Notes: generated from the sequence alone by a model not told the origin. Counted from the stretch's first letter, positions 52,718-64,000 are shown. The stretch is 64,000 nucleotides of DNA from Ostrinia nubilalis (GCF_963855985.1 NC_087093.1:1123501-1187500); one strand, 5' to 3'. Program-made: numbers and translations.

Positions 52718-55291
52718 CCGCATCAAATGGGCATTTTGCAAAGCCTACTCCTCTTTTACTGCTGGACAGAAATAGTTGAAAAAAATATATGTTATACAAC
52801 AGTTCAAGGACTACATTTGTGACGTTTGAATTTTCGCTACGTCTCTTTGTTTTGGATTAAAAAAATAAATACGGGACATCGATTTTTTACTTAAATTCCC
52901 TACTCCTCCAAAATGGCTATGTTAATTTAAAAGATTTTTGCACGAATAGATTAGGAATTCTTTAATCTTTAAATGACACGTTGCGTTTTTCAATCGAACA
53001 TTACTTTCATTCATAAATTTTACTTTTGATAAATTCCGAACGTTTTGCTGTTGAGGGGGCCTTCGCGGGGTGCGGGCGGCAGTCGGCCGCTGGCCTTCAG
53101 ACGGGGAGGTTGTGTCACTCGCTGCAAACTGACATTAGCGATCAAAATGAATTTTTTCTTTGGCTGAGTTGCACCACCTGACGTGACCTAACTTTGACCG
53201 TAGCTTTGGCGATAACCGGTGTTTTTTTGTATGGAGTTTGACAGATTTTTGACTTTTGTCAAATTTAAAATAAGATGGTGCAACCTAGTCTTTGTTTGAC
53301 AATAGTTTTTATGTCAGAGTTGTTCATAGAGCACGTTCAGTCAGACGATACGATTGAATTAAGGCATGCTCGGACGCTATTATCTACCTAAATAGAATCT
53401 ATTAGTATAAAAAAATCGACTCCAAAAAAAAACAGCACTAGGTAAGTAAAAGTTGAAAACATATTCCCTTATTTATTTACTAGGCCTTTGCAATCAGTAT
53501 CCAAATTAAGAGCGAGTCAGAATCAGTAACTTAATCGATTTACGTGAAAAAAACAATTCATATTTTTCATACTTAGGCTCGGCGCAAATGGGCCATTTAG
53601 AATTAAATTTTCAATATGTTTCTTCGCGAAAATACCAAAGTTGAGAAAAATAAGATAAATTGTTCTATAGAGCTTATTAAAAAATGTGAATACGGATTAC
53701 AAATGCCCGTATATCATGATTGATATTTTCGGAGTCGGTGACAGCCTACCTTTTGGTGATTCGTTTTGGAGTTGGTTTTAATTTTTGGTAAAAATTAATT
53801 TATTTCATGCCTTTAATAGACTATAGGTACTCAATAGACCTTGTTGTTGCCACTGAAGGTGCATAGGTACACAGTACATTGATACCATATTTTTCATGTT
53901 AAGTGCAAATAAACTACCCTAAATTACCTAACAATGAAACGTACCTATAGGATATAATAATTAAAAAGTTTCGTCGATAAAAACTGAAATCCTCTTATAA
54001 GATGATGAATTTTGGGAGCATGTCATGAAACTAAAATTATTAGCATATAAAAACTTGTTTAAAAAAAAAAGGTTTTTTCTTTTAATTTATTTTTTTATTT
54101 ATGATGCGGAATTTGCTGCGGCGTAGTAGCAAAGATTTTCCGTTATGTAGCTCGTAATAATTTCGAAGATTAAGGATGTTTCCTGGGTAAAGCAAGAGTT
54201 TGAATTAGTCCGTCGGTCAACTTACCAAAAAAATACTTTAAATGTATTTTTCACTTTTTTAAACTTATGAAAATTTTAAGAGATAAAGCGCGCCAAAGTT
54301 CAGAAGAGGCCCATGACGTTAAGGCGTGCTTAAAATTGTTGCGATTTGTGACGTCACGCGGAATTTCATCGCATCATAACTTCGTAATTACTTGTTTGTT
54401 GACAAATAAAAACATCCCGTGTCCAATATTTTTTGATAGTGTAATTGACGGACTAAAAGTGTTTTTTTAAGAAACTAGCCTATTCCTACGGCCACATTCC
54501 AGCTCCATCATCAGACCCTGTTTGCCTTTGAGAATTAAAGTAGGTAGGTACTCGTGATTTTTAAAGTAGCTTACTTAATATTACTTAGTTATATTTATAT
54601 AAATAAATAAATACAAATCAAAGGAGCCTAAACTCGATGGAATCGTTTAATCCCGGAGTTGCTATGGGGCCACTGGCATTCCAGCTCTATCATCAGATCG
54701 ATTCCATGTCATCACAATATTGCATTGTCATCCGAATTACATGTATATCCAAAATTTTAACTCAATCAGTTGTTGAAGGATTTCTAATAAAAAGACGAGA
54801 TTAAACACATTTTCAGTTTATTCTTCATAAGTGACACAAAGAGAATGACAATAGACAAAAGAAGAAACATTTCCTTTTTTAAACCATAGACAATACTACT
54901 ATGTGTTCCAATACCTACAGTTGTCGTCAGGAAGTTGGTCTAACAAATTCAGCTTGCAAGATTCCACCCGAAGTTACCTACATATTACATGTTCAAATTT
55001 CGAGAACGGCTGAACCGACAAAAACATTAGAAAATTTACGAAAAAAAAAATATCCCGTACAAAATGTTCATGGATTGTGTTATTTTTATTAAATACCTTT
55101 ACGCCTGAGTTAAATGACCCCGACATCAAAGTTCATCAATTCAAGTTTAAAATAATAGGCAGTAATGTCATGAAAAAAGAGCTTCTATTCTGTATCTACC
55201 TATGCCCGTGCAATTTTGATTGGTGTCAAATCGGAGTGTTCGTGCGGGGTGCGCGGGTGTTTCGCGCGGCGTGAAGGTCAAACGCCCAAGG
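52718..55291. other. Interior of the palindromic structure: repeats, no gene
   Basis: Holds a CpG-rich patch (53045-53150), MITE A copy 4, a degenerate AACCGACT-type repeat (about 53405-53930), a possible MITE with ends TAGTCCGTCGGTCAAC and TAGTCCGTCAATTACAC (about 54203-54462), and a retroposon tail at about 54600-54770 (GGCCACTGGCATTCCAGCTC, ATCATCAGATCGATTCC), preceded by a shorter related piece at about 54490. No gene. Confidence 0.5.
53162..53291 (+). mobile_element. MITE family A, copy 4
   Basis: Ends GGCTGAGTTGCACCACC and GATGGTGCAACCTAGTC. Contains GCGATAACCGGTGTTTTTTT and GGAGTTTGACAGATTTTTGA. A short internal insertion, TGACGTGACC, lengthens it slightly. Confidence 0.85.
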
Positions 55292-55480
55292 TCATTGAGG
55301 ACTCTAATCGCCTTAAATAGCAATAGACTGACAGCTGACGGCTACGCACAACTCGCACATCCCCTTTCGTCTTCGCCGCTCCGCTCTTCTCCGCTCCGCT
55401 TTGGTGGATAGCCTGCCAGCTTCACCGCACATCTCCTCTCGTATCCGCACCGCTCCGCCTTGGTGGTGGAGCCTAAATGT

Positions 55481-58079
55481 ATGTTAGAGTCTATACACAT
55501 GTTAATCGTGGACGTGCTAAAACACTAGTTCAGGTTACTCTGCCTTGAATTGCATTTTGCTACGTGAACTGTAGTGTAGTGTGCTTTGCGTTCTGTTAAG
55601 TTAACAGCTAGATTTATTGCTTAAATAGCCATAAAAACAATATGCAAATGTGGAAACATCGAAACTGATATTTTGACCAAAAACAAATTAAAGTTTGACA
55701 GTTGACGAACGGATTTGGATTACCATTTAACATAAATTAAATCCATTCATGAACAACCTGAAATCCTGAAACATAAGCCTATCCAATAGGGACAAAGATG
55801 CAGAGGTTAACAAATTACTCCACTTTGCAACATTACCCTAAGTTGGCATTGATAACAGATAACATAAACACTTGTCCGGCCCGGGACGGAACCCGGGACG
55901 CCTGTCCAAACATTGCTCGAGTCAAAGTCAACAGCAGTGTTGATGCGCAGTGATACTGACTAATGAAGTGAAACGCCACTTTTGTTTTAGTTTCAAATGG
56001 ACTGTTTTTGTTGGTGTCAGACGTCGTTCAAGCTCGGCTCTCTGTAAGATATTGACTAAGATGTGTTAAACACATCTAAGTGTTGTTTAAAAATAAATGA
56101 GGAACCCTAATTAAGTTTAAATTGTCATACGAACTACGGATAGTTTGGGCTGTAGCAACTAGATAGTAGTTATCATAAAAAAATACATAAAAATATTACT
56201 TTAGTGAACGTAGGTACTTTAGTAAGTATTAGGTATTCTGTGTTAAGATTTTATTTAGTCGTGTTCATCTCGCCTACGATTGTCTCAAGCAGGATTAGAT
56301 CTTTTAATCGTATTGGGCGTTACGCTAACCACCCGTAAGGCATGTATAATATTTGAAACGCAAAGCCTATTCACCAAAGCGTAAAGCCGCACGGTTAATA
56401 AAAAGCAAACAGGGCGTCCGCGTATTAAAAACATGGCCGATTGATATTCCCGCGTTAATAAACACATCAAACCCGCACAAAGGCAGGTACATGCAGGAAT
56501 TAATCTGCAGTCTCCAGCAGCCAAATTGGACGTGCCATCGATACCCCCTGCCTGTGCGCAACCAAAACATGGTGTTCGAGATCAAAGAGGGACCATCAGA
56601 CAATACGGAGGGTGAATTTGTCTAGGTGACGGTGAGTACTGAGGATCTAGTGGCACTGGATGCGCCTAATATACAATGTGTTAATGTCCCGCTTACCAAT
56701 CTAACATTCATTAAAATCTAAACAGGAATTTGTAGGTTTGGTTATAACTTATAACTAAGATGTAGTCAAAAAATTCAGTTAAATGACAAACCAGTGACAG
56801 TAAATATACAGATTAAAGCCCAATACGCTACGTCTTTTAGGATTTATCTTGGAACCTTCAAGAAATAGATTTGTCAACAATGTCACTGTCTATAAGACTC
56901 TGCGACAAGTGTAACAATTGTCTAACAATCTGTTTTGTATATTATTGTTGCCTAGCCATGTTCATGTAAATCGCTCGTAAATAAAACTTTACCCATTATA
57001 AAATTTGGACTAAAAACTAAAAAATGCGCTGCCATTTTAAGGGTGGATTCGACCAAACAAGAGTAAATATTAATCTCAGAATAAATCGTCAGTTTTGACA
57101 TATGAAACTGTCTATGTGCCAGTTATACCAGGAGTTTTTCTCGGATAAAAGTTTGGTCGAATCAGGCCTAAGTCGGCTGCTGGTGGTGATAGTCAATTCC
57201 TTTTGCATTCCATTTGTCATTGCAAGATAGCGCTGAGTTAAGCCACTCAATCTAAAAGCGTATTTGATTTTACATCTGATAGAGTGGCATAATATTTCTT
57301 TTCCACAAGCACATCCAGCTACGTGTCTCTAAGTCTGCAGCAGCAATAAGTGCGGGACGTCACCGCAGTCATTATCGCGCCTGATGCAGGCGAGTCAAGG
57401 GCTTAATGCTTGATCCGCTTGTACAGATGCATCAAAAATGTGGTGCTCAGGTATCATGGCGATACTTGATACCTTCTTTACTTAAAGGGTGTTAGGGAAA
57501 AGCTGGTAAACCTAGCCCTTTATCCGTGAAGGATCCAAAAGTAATTCTGAACAATTTATTTGTAAGGTTGAAAAACAGATTTAAGACAGTAATTAAAAAC
57601 CCGAATGTTGATAAAGATCGTGATAGCCTTAACGGCAGCGAGATTCAAACCATTATCCAATGTTTCTACAATCATAAAAGGTTGTTCATTTATTTTTATC
57701 TTTCAAACGTTCCCCTTTCCCACGTAAAACGAATATTATAGCACTCAAATCATCGTCATTACACGCTCTGGTGTATTCTCCCCTGCACTTCACGCGTCAG
57801 TTGCTTGGGATCTTGGATGTTCATGGTGGTTGCTTCAAGAACCACCATTCATCTTGGCGTATCTATGATGGGCTTAGATGATGGTATCATAGCCCTGTAC
57901 TCTTTGCGCCATTCAATTCGCTAGGCGTACTTGAGGTGTGCATATTAAGCCCTCTACTTTTAAATGCATTCAATTAGCTCTTCAAAGCTAAGTGTGCTTG
58001 TCTGTCTGCTTGTGTTTTTTTAGTTTAGTGTACTTGTATTTTGTTGGGTTATTTGCACTTGATGTTTCAATGTTGATTA
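55481..58079. other. Unassigned sequence, including a multi-frame open island
   Basis: 56285-56640 is GC-balanced and open in one plus frame (56353-56625, 90 codons) and two minus frames (79 and 78 codons). Such overlap usually means few stop codons by composition, or a conserved non-coding element. A donor-like GTGAGTACTG follows at about 56632. 55880-55910 has CGGCCCGGGACGGAACCCGG, a tRNA-like or SINE string. 57180-57420 is a second GC-balanced stretch. No gene is called. Confidence 0.4.
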
Positions 58080-58200
58080 AGGCTGAATTGCACCACCTAC
58101 CTTTGACCGTAACTTTGACGATAACCGGTGTTTTTTGTATGGAGTTTAACAGATTTTTGACGTTTGTCAAAGTTTAAGTAAGATAGTGCAACCCAGCCTA
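58080..58200 (+). mobile_element. MITE family A, copy 5
   Basis: Ends AGGCTGAATTGCACCACC and GTGCAACCCAGCCTA. Contains TGACGATAACCGGTGTTTTT and GACGTTTGTCAAAGTTTAAG. It explains the open frames on both strands here. Confidence 0.88.
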
Positions 58201-58427
58201 ACATTCGTTTATAGGCTGTAAAGTTAGAAACTATTGTTAACTTCTCAAGTTAGCTTGAATGTACCGTATATTTTGTGATATTTGATTAAACCATTTCGGC
58301 ATTATATTTTTGTCACTAATTGTCATTAAATGTTCGTCGCGAAGTATTGGTAGAACATTATGTTGGTACATTTTATCTACGGGCACCTCTATAAGGTGTA
58401 TTAATGTTTAAAACATTGATCTGTAAG

Positions 58428-58546
58428 GCTAGGATGCGCGCCGAGTTAAGCGTTTATCACGCCATTTTATCGATTTTACGCGATAAGCCCATACATTTGT
58501 TGTCTAAAATCATCGATAAGATTTTATCACGGCGCGCATCCTAGCC
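58428..58546. mobile_element. Small MITE with GGCTAGGATGCGCGCCG ends
   Basis: The 17-bp terminal inverted repeats GGCTAGGATGCGCGCCG match exactly. An inner pair around CGTTTATCACG/TTTTATCACGG and CGATTTTACGCGATAA gives further folding. It is about 119 bp. No coding. Confidence 0.8.
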
Positions 58547-60084
58547 CGGCTAGTGGTCTGTGCTGCTACACCACAATAATAGTCCCACAGCAACATTATT
58601 TTACTCAGAAATTGTGTCGGTTGGTACTCGTATTCATTCAAGCTATGTACAGGTGTGTGTATAAATGTCAATGAACATTAACACATCGCTGGGGGATCGA
58701 CCGCTCATCGTTTTTATTTGATTTCGCACCCAATTTGCAGAGCGCAGACGCGGCCGCGTCAATGTGGATTATACAGGATGTTGTTTTCAAACATTGTGGA
58801 GCTTAAACCAACCATTGGGTGGTTGATTTAGGTTTGAAGTTTTTCGACCAGCAGCTATGATACTTAAATTACGTGGAAGTGTGCGATTTTTATTTCTATC
58901 ACATAGGTTATATTTGTCTTTATACACAATAGACACTCAGATCAATCAGAATCATTTCATTACAGAACCAGAATTAATCACAGAATCATACTTGTTTTTT
59001 TTAGGTCTATGTTAGAACTCAGAACTGGGACACACTTTTTTATATTCATTATTTATTGACAAAGATCTACTAACAACCCATCTTTACACAAACAAGTAAT
59101 GCAATGATGACAAAGACCAAAATATGTTTGGCCGAGAGAGTTAACTTTCTGTACACAGAGTCCTTTTACCAATAAATTAATAACCGATCATTCTTTACTC
59201 AAACACCCTGTATCAATACACACATCAGTCTGTTGCTGAGGATTCTTTTTCAATTTTAGTTTCGTCCTCTGTAATGGGGCAAGGAAAATTGTATTGCAAA
59301 GAATCTATCAAGTAGTATAGCTTGAAATTGTATTTTAACTGGCAAGAAATGTCTTATCAAATCTTCTTAGTATGACATAAAATACCTGAATTAAAATTGT
59401 TTTTTGCCGTTTTAAGTAATTTGAAAAGTATGTTAAGCAGTCTTTGAAAGTCATACTTTAGGTATGAGATACACGAAAAGGGTTACGATTTATGAGCCTC
59501 AAAAAGCAAGCTGCAAAACCGACACAAGGGCTTTTTTTTAAGCATTTTAACTCGTTTAAATTCAAACTAGACTCATCTGTCTTGCACGGCCACCCTAAAA
59601 ACTTGAATGGCAGTGTTGCCATCAAACATATTGCAACAAATAACTCTTCGTGTCTCCCCCAACAAAAATACATATTATTCAGTCCAAACACTTAATTGGG
59701 CCTCAGGTGGAGACGAATCGCAATAAGAGGCTGAGAATTGCACACTTACAACCGCCTTATGTGTTGGAGGCATCCCATTCACGGTGTGATTAGCCGTGCT
59801 TACGATTATGCGCAAAAAAGCCAAGAAACATGAATTGAGTTGCAAAATAAAGAAGTCTTTAGTTCAATCTCTGTGGTTATCTGGAGCCCCCAAGCATCAA
59901 AGCCTTTTCAATTAATCTAGTGCAAATAATATTTGTACTATTTATTTAATATGTTGAAATCTGTGCAGTCCTTTTTGCGTTTTAGAGTTTATCCCTCAAT
60001 ACACAAAAAAGTTTAAGTGTAATTTATAGAACTTGGTAAGATTCTAAACCATTTACGAGATTTTAATTTTATTTTAGAAAAATG
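58547..60084. other. Unassigned sequence
   Basis: 58680-58780 (with GACGCGGCCGCGTC, a perfect 14-bp palindrome, at about 58748) and 59480-59790 are GC-richer and non-repetitive in this window. No gene. Confidence 0.4.
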
Positions 60085-60260
60085 AAAATAAATTAAATGG
60101 AATGAAATAGTTTATTTAGTACATATGCCATTTCCAGGCAGTGCACTTATACACGTCCCAAATATAGCTCGCCCTCCCACCACTTCAAGACAACATATGG
60201 GTTGGTGCTGAGAAGTTCATGAATCAGTTCATGAATGGGCACCTTTATCCGCATTGTCGT
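60085..60260 (+). repeat. Repeat family B, copy 3
   Basis: Shares CATTTCCAGGCAGTGCACTT, ATACACGTCCCAAATATAGC and the CCACCACTTC...GACAACATATGG stretch with the other copies, then loses similarity after GTGCTGAGAAG. Confidence 0.8.
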
Positions 60261-60650
60261 ACCAATCAGAGGGACCTAAATATACGGGTATGCAAGGGCT
60301 CGTCCATAACTTTGCTTAAACTTTAAACTTGGTTACAGTTACTAGATGGCGCTGTTGCGGTGTTGCCCGCATGCTTACACAATGTTTGGAACATTTCTGT
60401 TGCATTGAGTTTGCTTCGTTTATGGTATGGCAGCATAGCTTAGTGAAATAGCCCAGTAAAAATAAATAAAATTATGTAGGTACTAATGGATGAGGAACGA
60501 TGTTGCAACAAAAATGTAAAGTTTGAACTGTTGTCGACACCGTCCGTGTTTCATAAAAAATGAGTATGTTAGTGTCAGGACCAGAGCACTAAAAAAACTA
60601 TATTTTTAGAGTTTCTAAAAATGGTATGTGTGTTCGTTCTTTCGTTCGTT

Positions 60651-61022
60651 TCAGCCAAATGACGTCCACTGCTGGACAAAGGCCTCCTCCAAGGTTTTCC
60701 ACAATGAACGGTCCTGCGCTGCCCGCATCCAGGCTCTTCCCACGACCATCACCAGGTCGTCGGGCCACCTAATAGGAGGCCTGCCCACGCTACGTCTTCC
60801 AGCCCGTGGTCGCCACTCGAGAACTTTTCTGCCCCAACGGCCATCGTCTCTACGAGCTATGTTCCCCGGCCACTGCCACTTGATTTTAGCAATTCTGCGA
60901 GATATGTCGGTTACTTTGGTTCTCCTGCGGATCTCCTCATTTCTGATTCGATCACGCAGGAAAACTTCGAGCATAGCCCGCTCCATCGCCCTTTGGGTGA
61001 CCTTGAGCCTTATGAGGTCCAT
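60651..61022 (-). pseudogene. LINE reverse transcriptase C-terminal part (longest local copy)
   Basis: The 123-codon open frame contains FLRDRIRNEEIRRRTKVTDI, IAKIKWQWPGNIARRDDGRW, GRPPIRWPDDLVMVVG and ends LWKTLEEAFVQQWTSFG, then stop. The order RN.EIR.RTKV, K.KW.W.G.IAR..D.RW, GRP..RW.DD, EA.VQQW is the C-terminal region of a widely copied lepidopteran endonuclease-reverse transcriptase LINE, which I take to be RTE-like. The endonuclease and catalytic RT domains are absent (5' truncation), so it cannot move itself. It serves as the reference for the shorter tails at 3990, 12237, 17465, 27285, 28378, 44036 and 50988. A plus-strand frame across it is only its shadow. Confidence 0.85.
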
Positions 61023-62574
61023 AATAAGCGACCACGTATAAGTGTGTTTGGTATGTGTGAACTCTTATGTAAATAAGAATATCACGTAATTTCTTAGGGA
61101 CATGAACATTTCTGGATAGGCCTACGTAATAAAACATAACCTCTTTCTGGCGCAGTCGATTAAAAAAAATGTTTCCATGTTATTTAAATTACCTATTATC
61201 GTAGCTCCCTTGATAGACTTTGATGGGTGATAATTTACAATGTAGGTACGTGAGCAGTCACAGACAAACTTATAGCTAAAGATATTTACGAGCTGTTCGT
61301 ATAGCTCAATTATAAAATAACCCCGACTCAACTTTAAAGTGGCTTATTAATCATATTCCGAATCGAGATTATAATAATAAGAAATTAAATTATTATTACA
61401 GTGTTTATCGATTAATTCCGAGAAACTTACAATATCGAGTGAAAGTCAATGAGGCTGTAATGAGGTGATCGATCGCAGATAAGCTGCCAATCGTAAGCTT
61501 ATTCGTATTTCGAATGTTGCGAAAGCTCATAAGGGTAAAACACATAATCATGTTTGTAGCGGACAGCCGCTCGGGCGCGCGGAAGTAAAAAAATATCTTC
61601 GGTTTAAAATAAAGATGTATTTCTGCGTTAAATATCCAGATGGCTATCAAAAACATATCCTTCAAAACTAGAATCAAAAGGTATCAAAAAGAGTAAAAAA
61701 GTATAAAAACCTAGACAAAAATATCAAAAGAGATTGGTCCACCTACCGGTTCCCAACAATGTTGTTAACAATAAATTTATAGGAGATATTTTTTTATTCA
61801 CACGCGCCTAACCAATACAAAATCTATCATTAAACAAATTATATGATAAAAGAGAATTTGACATCACGTACGGATCGAACCCTCATTATGCGAGTCTCTT
61901 CGTCGAGTTTTTTATTACTCTACATCGACCTTTAGTATATTTGTACGAAACCGTCGGTGCACGAATCCGACTCGCACTTGGTCGGTTTTTATTTTTCGAT
62001 ATCATGGGCGGTGTAATATTAAAGCACACGGTAGTAGTGAGGTTTTACCTTTAAAATCACTTAAAAACCAATGATTACGCCAGAAATTATCATTTCATAA
62101 ATATTTTCTGATAAAATTAAGACGTTCTTGTTTTTTTGATAATTGTGAGGTTAATTAGTTTTTGGAATGTTTTCGGAGTGTATGCAAATAATGCAAGTCA
62201 CTTTACCAGAGTCAAATGCATAAAAAACACGAATAAGCTGTTTATTATTAAAGAAAAAAACTGTCGATTACGATGATAAAATCGAAATTAAAATTAAAAT
62301 CTTATAATTAAAACCAATATTGTTTGTTTTTGTACTTACTTTCAGTAATTTTTTAAAATATTTCGCTGCTTTTAATGAAAAGTTGTTGGTCATTAACAAT
62401 CGAAACTCCTTTACCTTTTTTCTTTTTCAACGATAATAACGGATGAATTAATTTATTTATTCGGGATACTAACAGACACAATACGTGTGGGCACAAAATC
62501 AAACTAATTTTGTTTATGTAAAATACTATCTATCTAGAACTCTATGATTTTCATCATTTGATAGGAATATTTTA
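61023..62574. other. Unassigned sequence with a repeat piece
   Basis: About 61720-62000 ends with ACGAATCCGACTCGCACTTG and GTCGGTTTTTATTTTT, which I recognise as the end of a common lepidopteran repeat. No gene. A 90-codon minus frame at 61405-61677 has no recognisable features. Confidence 0.4.
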
Positions 62575-63012
62575 AATTCCACTCTGGAAACCTGAAGCCC
62601 CCAAGGGATTATTGGGAAATAAAATACTTATCTACAGTTTAGAAATCTTTCTTGCTCACCACACATAACTGTCTTCACTACAAACACAATAACAATATTT
62701 TAAGTACTTAACCTCTCCACCCTGAAAACCTGAAACCCACTGGTGGTTGGTTACAGAGGATTACGGGGAATTAAATACTACCTATAGTTAAAACTCCTTC
62801 TTGAGGACTCTAGGAGTACACACAATTGACTATTACTAGGAATAAAATCAAATAGAGATTCTTTGTATTGTTTTTTTCTGGATTTGAAGTAGTCATTTTT
62901 TTCATTCTGCCTTAGAAACACAATATGAATTCTATTTTATGTAGAAACTTACTATTTAACCTCACTAAAACCTGAAACCCACCGGAGGCTGGTTACAGAG
63001 GATTACCGCGAA
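62575..63012 (+). repeat. Three dispersed direct copies of a short motif
   Basis: AACCTGAAGCCCCCAAGGGA (about 62589), AACCTGAAACCCACTGG (about 62727) and AACCTGAAACCCACCGG (about 62968) are each followed by GGATTA and a G-rich AAAT stretch. Copies 2 and 3 share GGTTACAGAGGATTAC. The spacing is irregular (138 and 241 bp). Confidence 0.65.
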
Positions 63013-63611
63013 ATTGGGAACGTGTCGGGAGGCGTTCGTCGGCGATCATTCTTGCCGGCGGACTTGACGAATGATTGCCATGTTATTTTTGGCTTGGTGA
63101 TTTGTTTTTTACATGAGACAGGACGATGACCTCCATGGCACCTGAAGGAAGGTAAGTTGAGGTTTTAAATGGCACAAGCATCTTTTAATAAATTACCTAC
63201 ATTAAAGAGTGAAAAGAGTTTATTCATAATTTTCCATTTGAGACACAGAAATAGACTTTGGTTGGTGGTAAGTTTCTTTTTAAAAAAGTGTTTTTATTTT
63301 ACAGTTGGCTTCTAACTTTACCATTTTAAGTTAGTTTTTTATAGAAAATTCAATATCTTTATAAATCAGATTTTCTTTTCTGGTACGCCACATTTTCCAA
63401 GAGATTTTTCCCCGGGAGCAATTCCCACATTTCCCACCAAGTTAGAGCGTTTGTAATTTCATTTCAAATCCTATTTGCGTAATATTTTCTCAGATAAGAC
63501 TTTGATTTTCTCATTAATTTCTGATTCTTAACTCAAATGATGACACGTAATTGATTTGTTCACATATGTACTCGTATGCATGTCCAGATTTCATATCTTT
63601 TGTTTTTGCAG
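63013..63611. other. Unassigned sequence
   Basis: No gene. It ends in a polypyrimidine tract and acceptor-like TTTTGTTTTTGCAG. Confidence 0.4.
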
Positions 63612-63677
63612 GCGACAGCACACAAGCTAAACAACATGACATCTTATAGAGTCGTAATAAGTGTCATTTTGCAATAA
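63612..63677 (+). CDS. Possible terminal exon (weak)
   Basis: After the acceptor at 63598-63611, phase 0 is open for 21 codons (starting ATAHKLNNMTSYR) to a TAA at 63675 that lies inside CAATAAAC, so a polyadenylation signal AATAAA overlaps the stop. The exon at 32501-32573 also ends in phase 0, so the two could join, but no evidence ties them and the gap is 31 kb. Confidence 0.15.
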   Translation, partial: ATAHKLNNMTSYRVVISVILQ

Positions 63678-64000
63678 ACTGATAATTATGATCTGATGGT
63701 GCTGTCGACTGCACATGAAAACTGTAGCAAATGAATAAAATTTTAATGATTATTCATTAAAATGTAAACAAGCTACGTGTTGAAGTCAACTCGAATGGAG
63801 GCACGCATGCGTGATCCTTGGTACAGCACTCAAGTCGCACGAAAATATGCATTGTTTATGTGTTCATTCGAGCCAGGGGTGACAACATTTTACCTCATTT
63901 AATGAAGCTTGATCGTACTTATTTAATGAATTAAGAAAGAGACCAGACCTGGCCATAAGCAAAATAAAAAAAAATAAGAAGAAAGAGGCGTAACAAGACA
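63678..64000. other. Unassigned sequence
   Basis: No gene or repeat assigned. Confidence 0.45.

Larger units (their letters stand above)
51389..55480. mobile_element. Large palindromic structure with GGAGCGG-rich arms, host of the Harbinger insertion
   Basis: The left arm (about 51389-51535 plus 52695-52717) and right arm (about 55292-55480) are inverted. AAGGCGATTAGAGTCCTCAA follows TT on the left, and its reverse complement lies at 55292-55317. Next to it both arms have GAGCGGAGAAGAGC-type strings (51499-51515 and 55374-55392). The left arm is split by the Harbinger element exactly at TTA. The 2.6 kb between the arms holds other repeats and no transposase. Whether it is one element or two convergent copies of a repeat is not settled. 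Confidence 0.6.

Noticed and set aside
52095..52741. Arg/Ala-rich frames on both strands (75-121 codons)
   Set aside because: Produced by the GC-rich subterminal repeats of the Harbinger derivative.
57988..58177. 60-61-codon frames on both strands
   Set aside because: They overlap MITE A copy 5. A similar frame lies on copy 2 at 30926-31123, so these are repeat-derived.
60628..61041. 137-codon plus-strand frame
   Set aside because: Antisense to the LINE ORF2 C-terminus on the minus strand, which carries the recognisable motifs.

Overview
The window reads as a non-coding, transposon-dense piece of an insect nuclear genome, almost certainly lepidopteran (moth or butterfly). Reasons: AT-rich background; no bacterial-style gene packing; GT-AG intron signals; an intact eukaryotic tRNA-Leu with internal promoter boxes; a jockey-type non-LTR retrotransposon; many short 3' tails of one LINE family ending in QQWTSFG-stop followed by GAT-type microsatellites; and several interspersed repeats that I recognise as common in moth and butterfly genomes. 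I cannot name the species.

Layout. 1-1040 is a tandem array with a unit of about 180 bp. 2080-3791 is a 1.7 kb foldback element. 4400-10490 is a repeat nest: an AT-rich degenerate array is split by a piggyBac derivative (5120-6044, TTAA on both sides) and by a 3.5 kb jockey-clade LINE on the minus strand (6098-9590, 12-bp target-site duplication). A GCAA-type microsatellite and a GC-rich block follow. 10.5-18 kb holds retroposon tails, small palindromic MITEs, the tRNA-Leu gene at 16556 and a tandem duplication. 18112-20069 is a 2 kb element with terminal inverted repeats and a decayed coding remnant. 22066-22845 is a hAT-type element with a perfect 8-bp duplication.

From 24 to 37 kb there is intron-like or intergenic sequence with MITEs, LINE tails, a 317-bp foldback element with an 8-bp duplication (31795-32111), and one credible 73-bp host exon (32501-32573, plus strand). 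37451-43503 is an LTR-type element: two LTRs of 509 bp that I read as identical, TG...CA ends and a TTAG duplication, but no long open reading frame. Inside it are a minisatellite and a GC-rich island. 44642-45604 is another TIR element. 51.4-55.5 kb is a large palindromic structure whose left arm was hit at a TTA by a PIF/Harbinger derivative (51536-52694). That derivative keeps a transposase N-terminus and a truncated MADF-domain gene. The remainder, to 64 kb, is repeats plus unassigned sequence.

How it fits together. There is no operon or pathway. The only convincing protein-coding genes are transposon genes: jockey ORF1 and ORF2, the MADF protein, and transposase and LINE remnants. The host contributes one tRNA gene and at most one or two exons, so the window probably lies in long introns or an intergenic region. 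Its main value is as a record of nested insertions whose boundaries and target-site duplications can be read directly.
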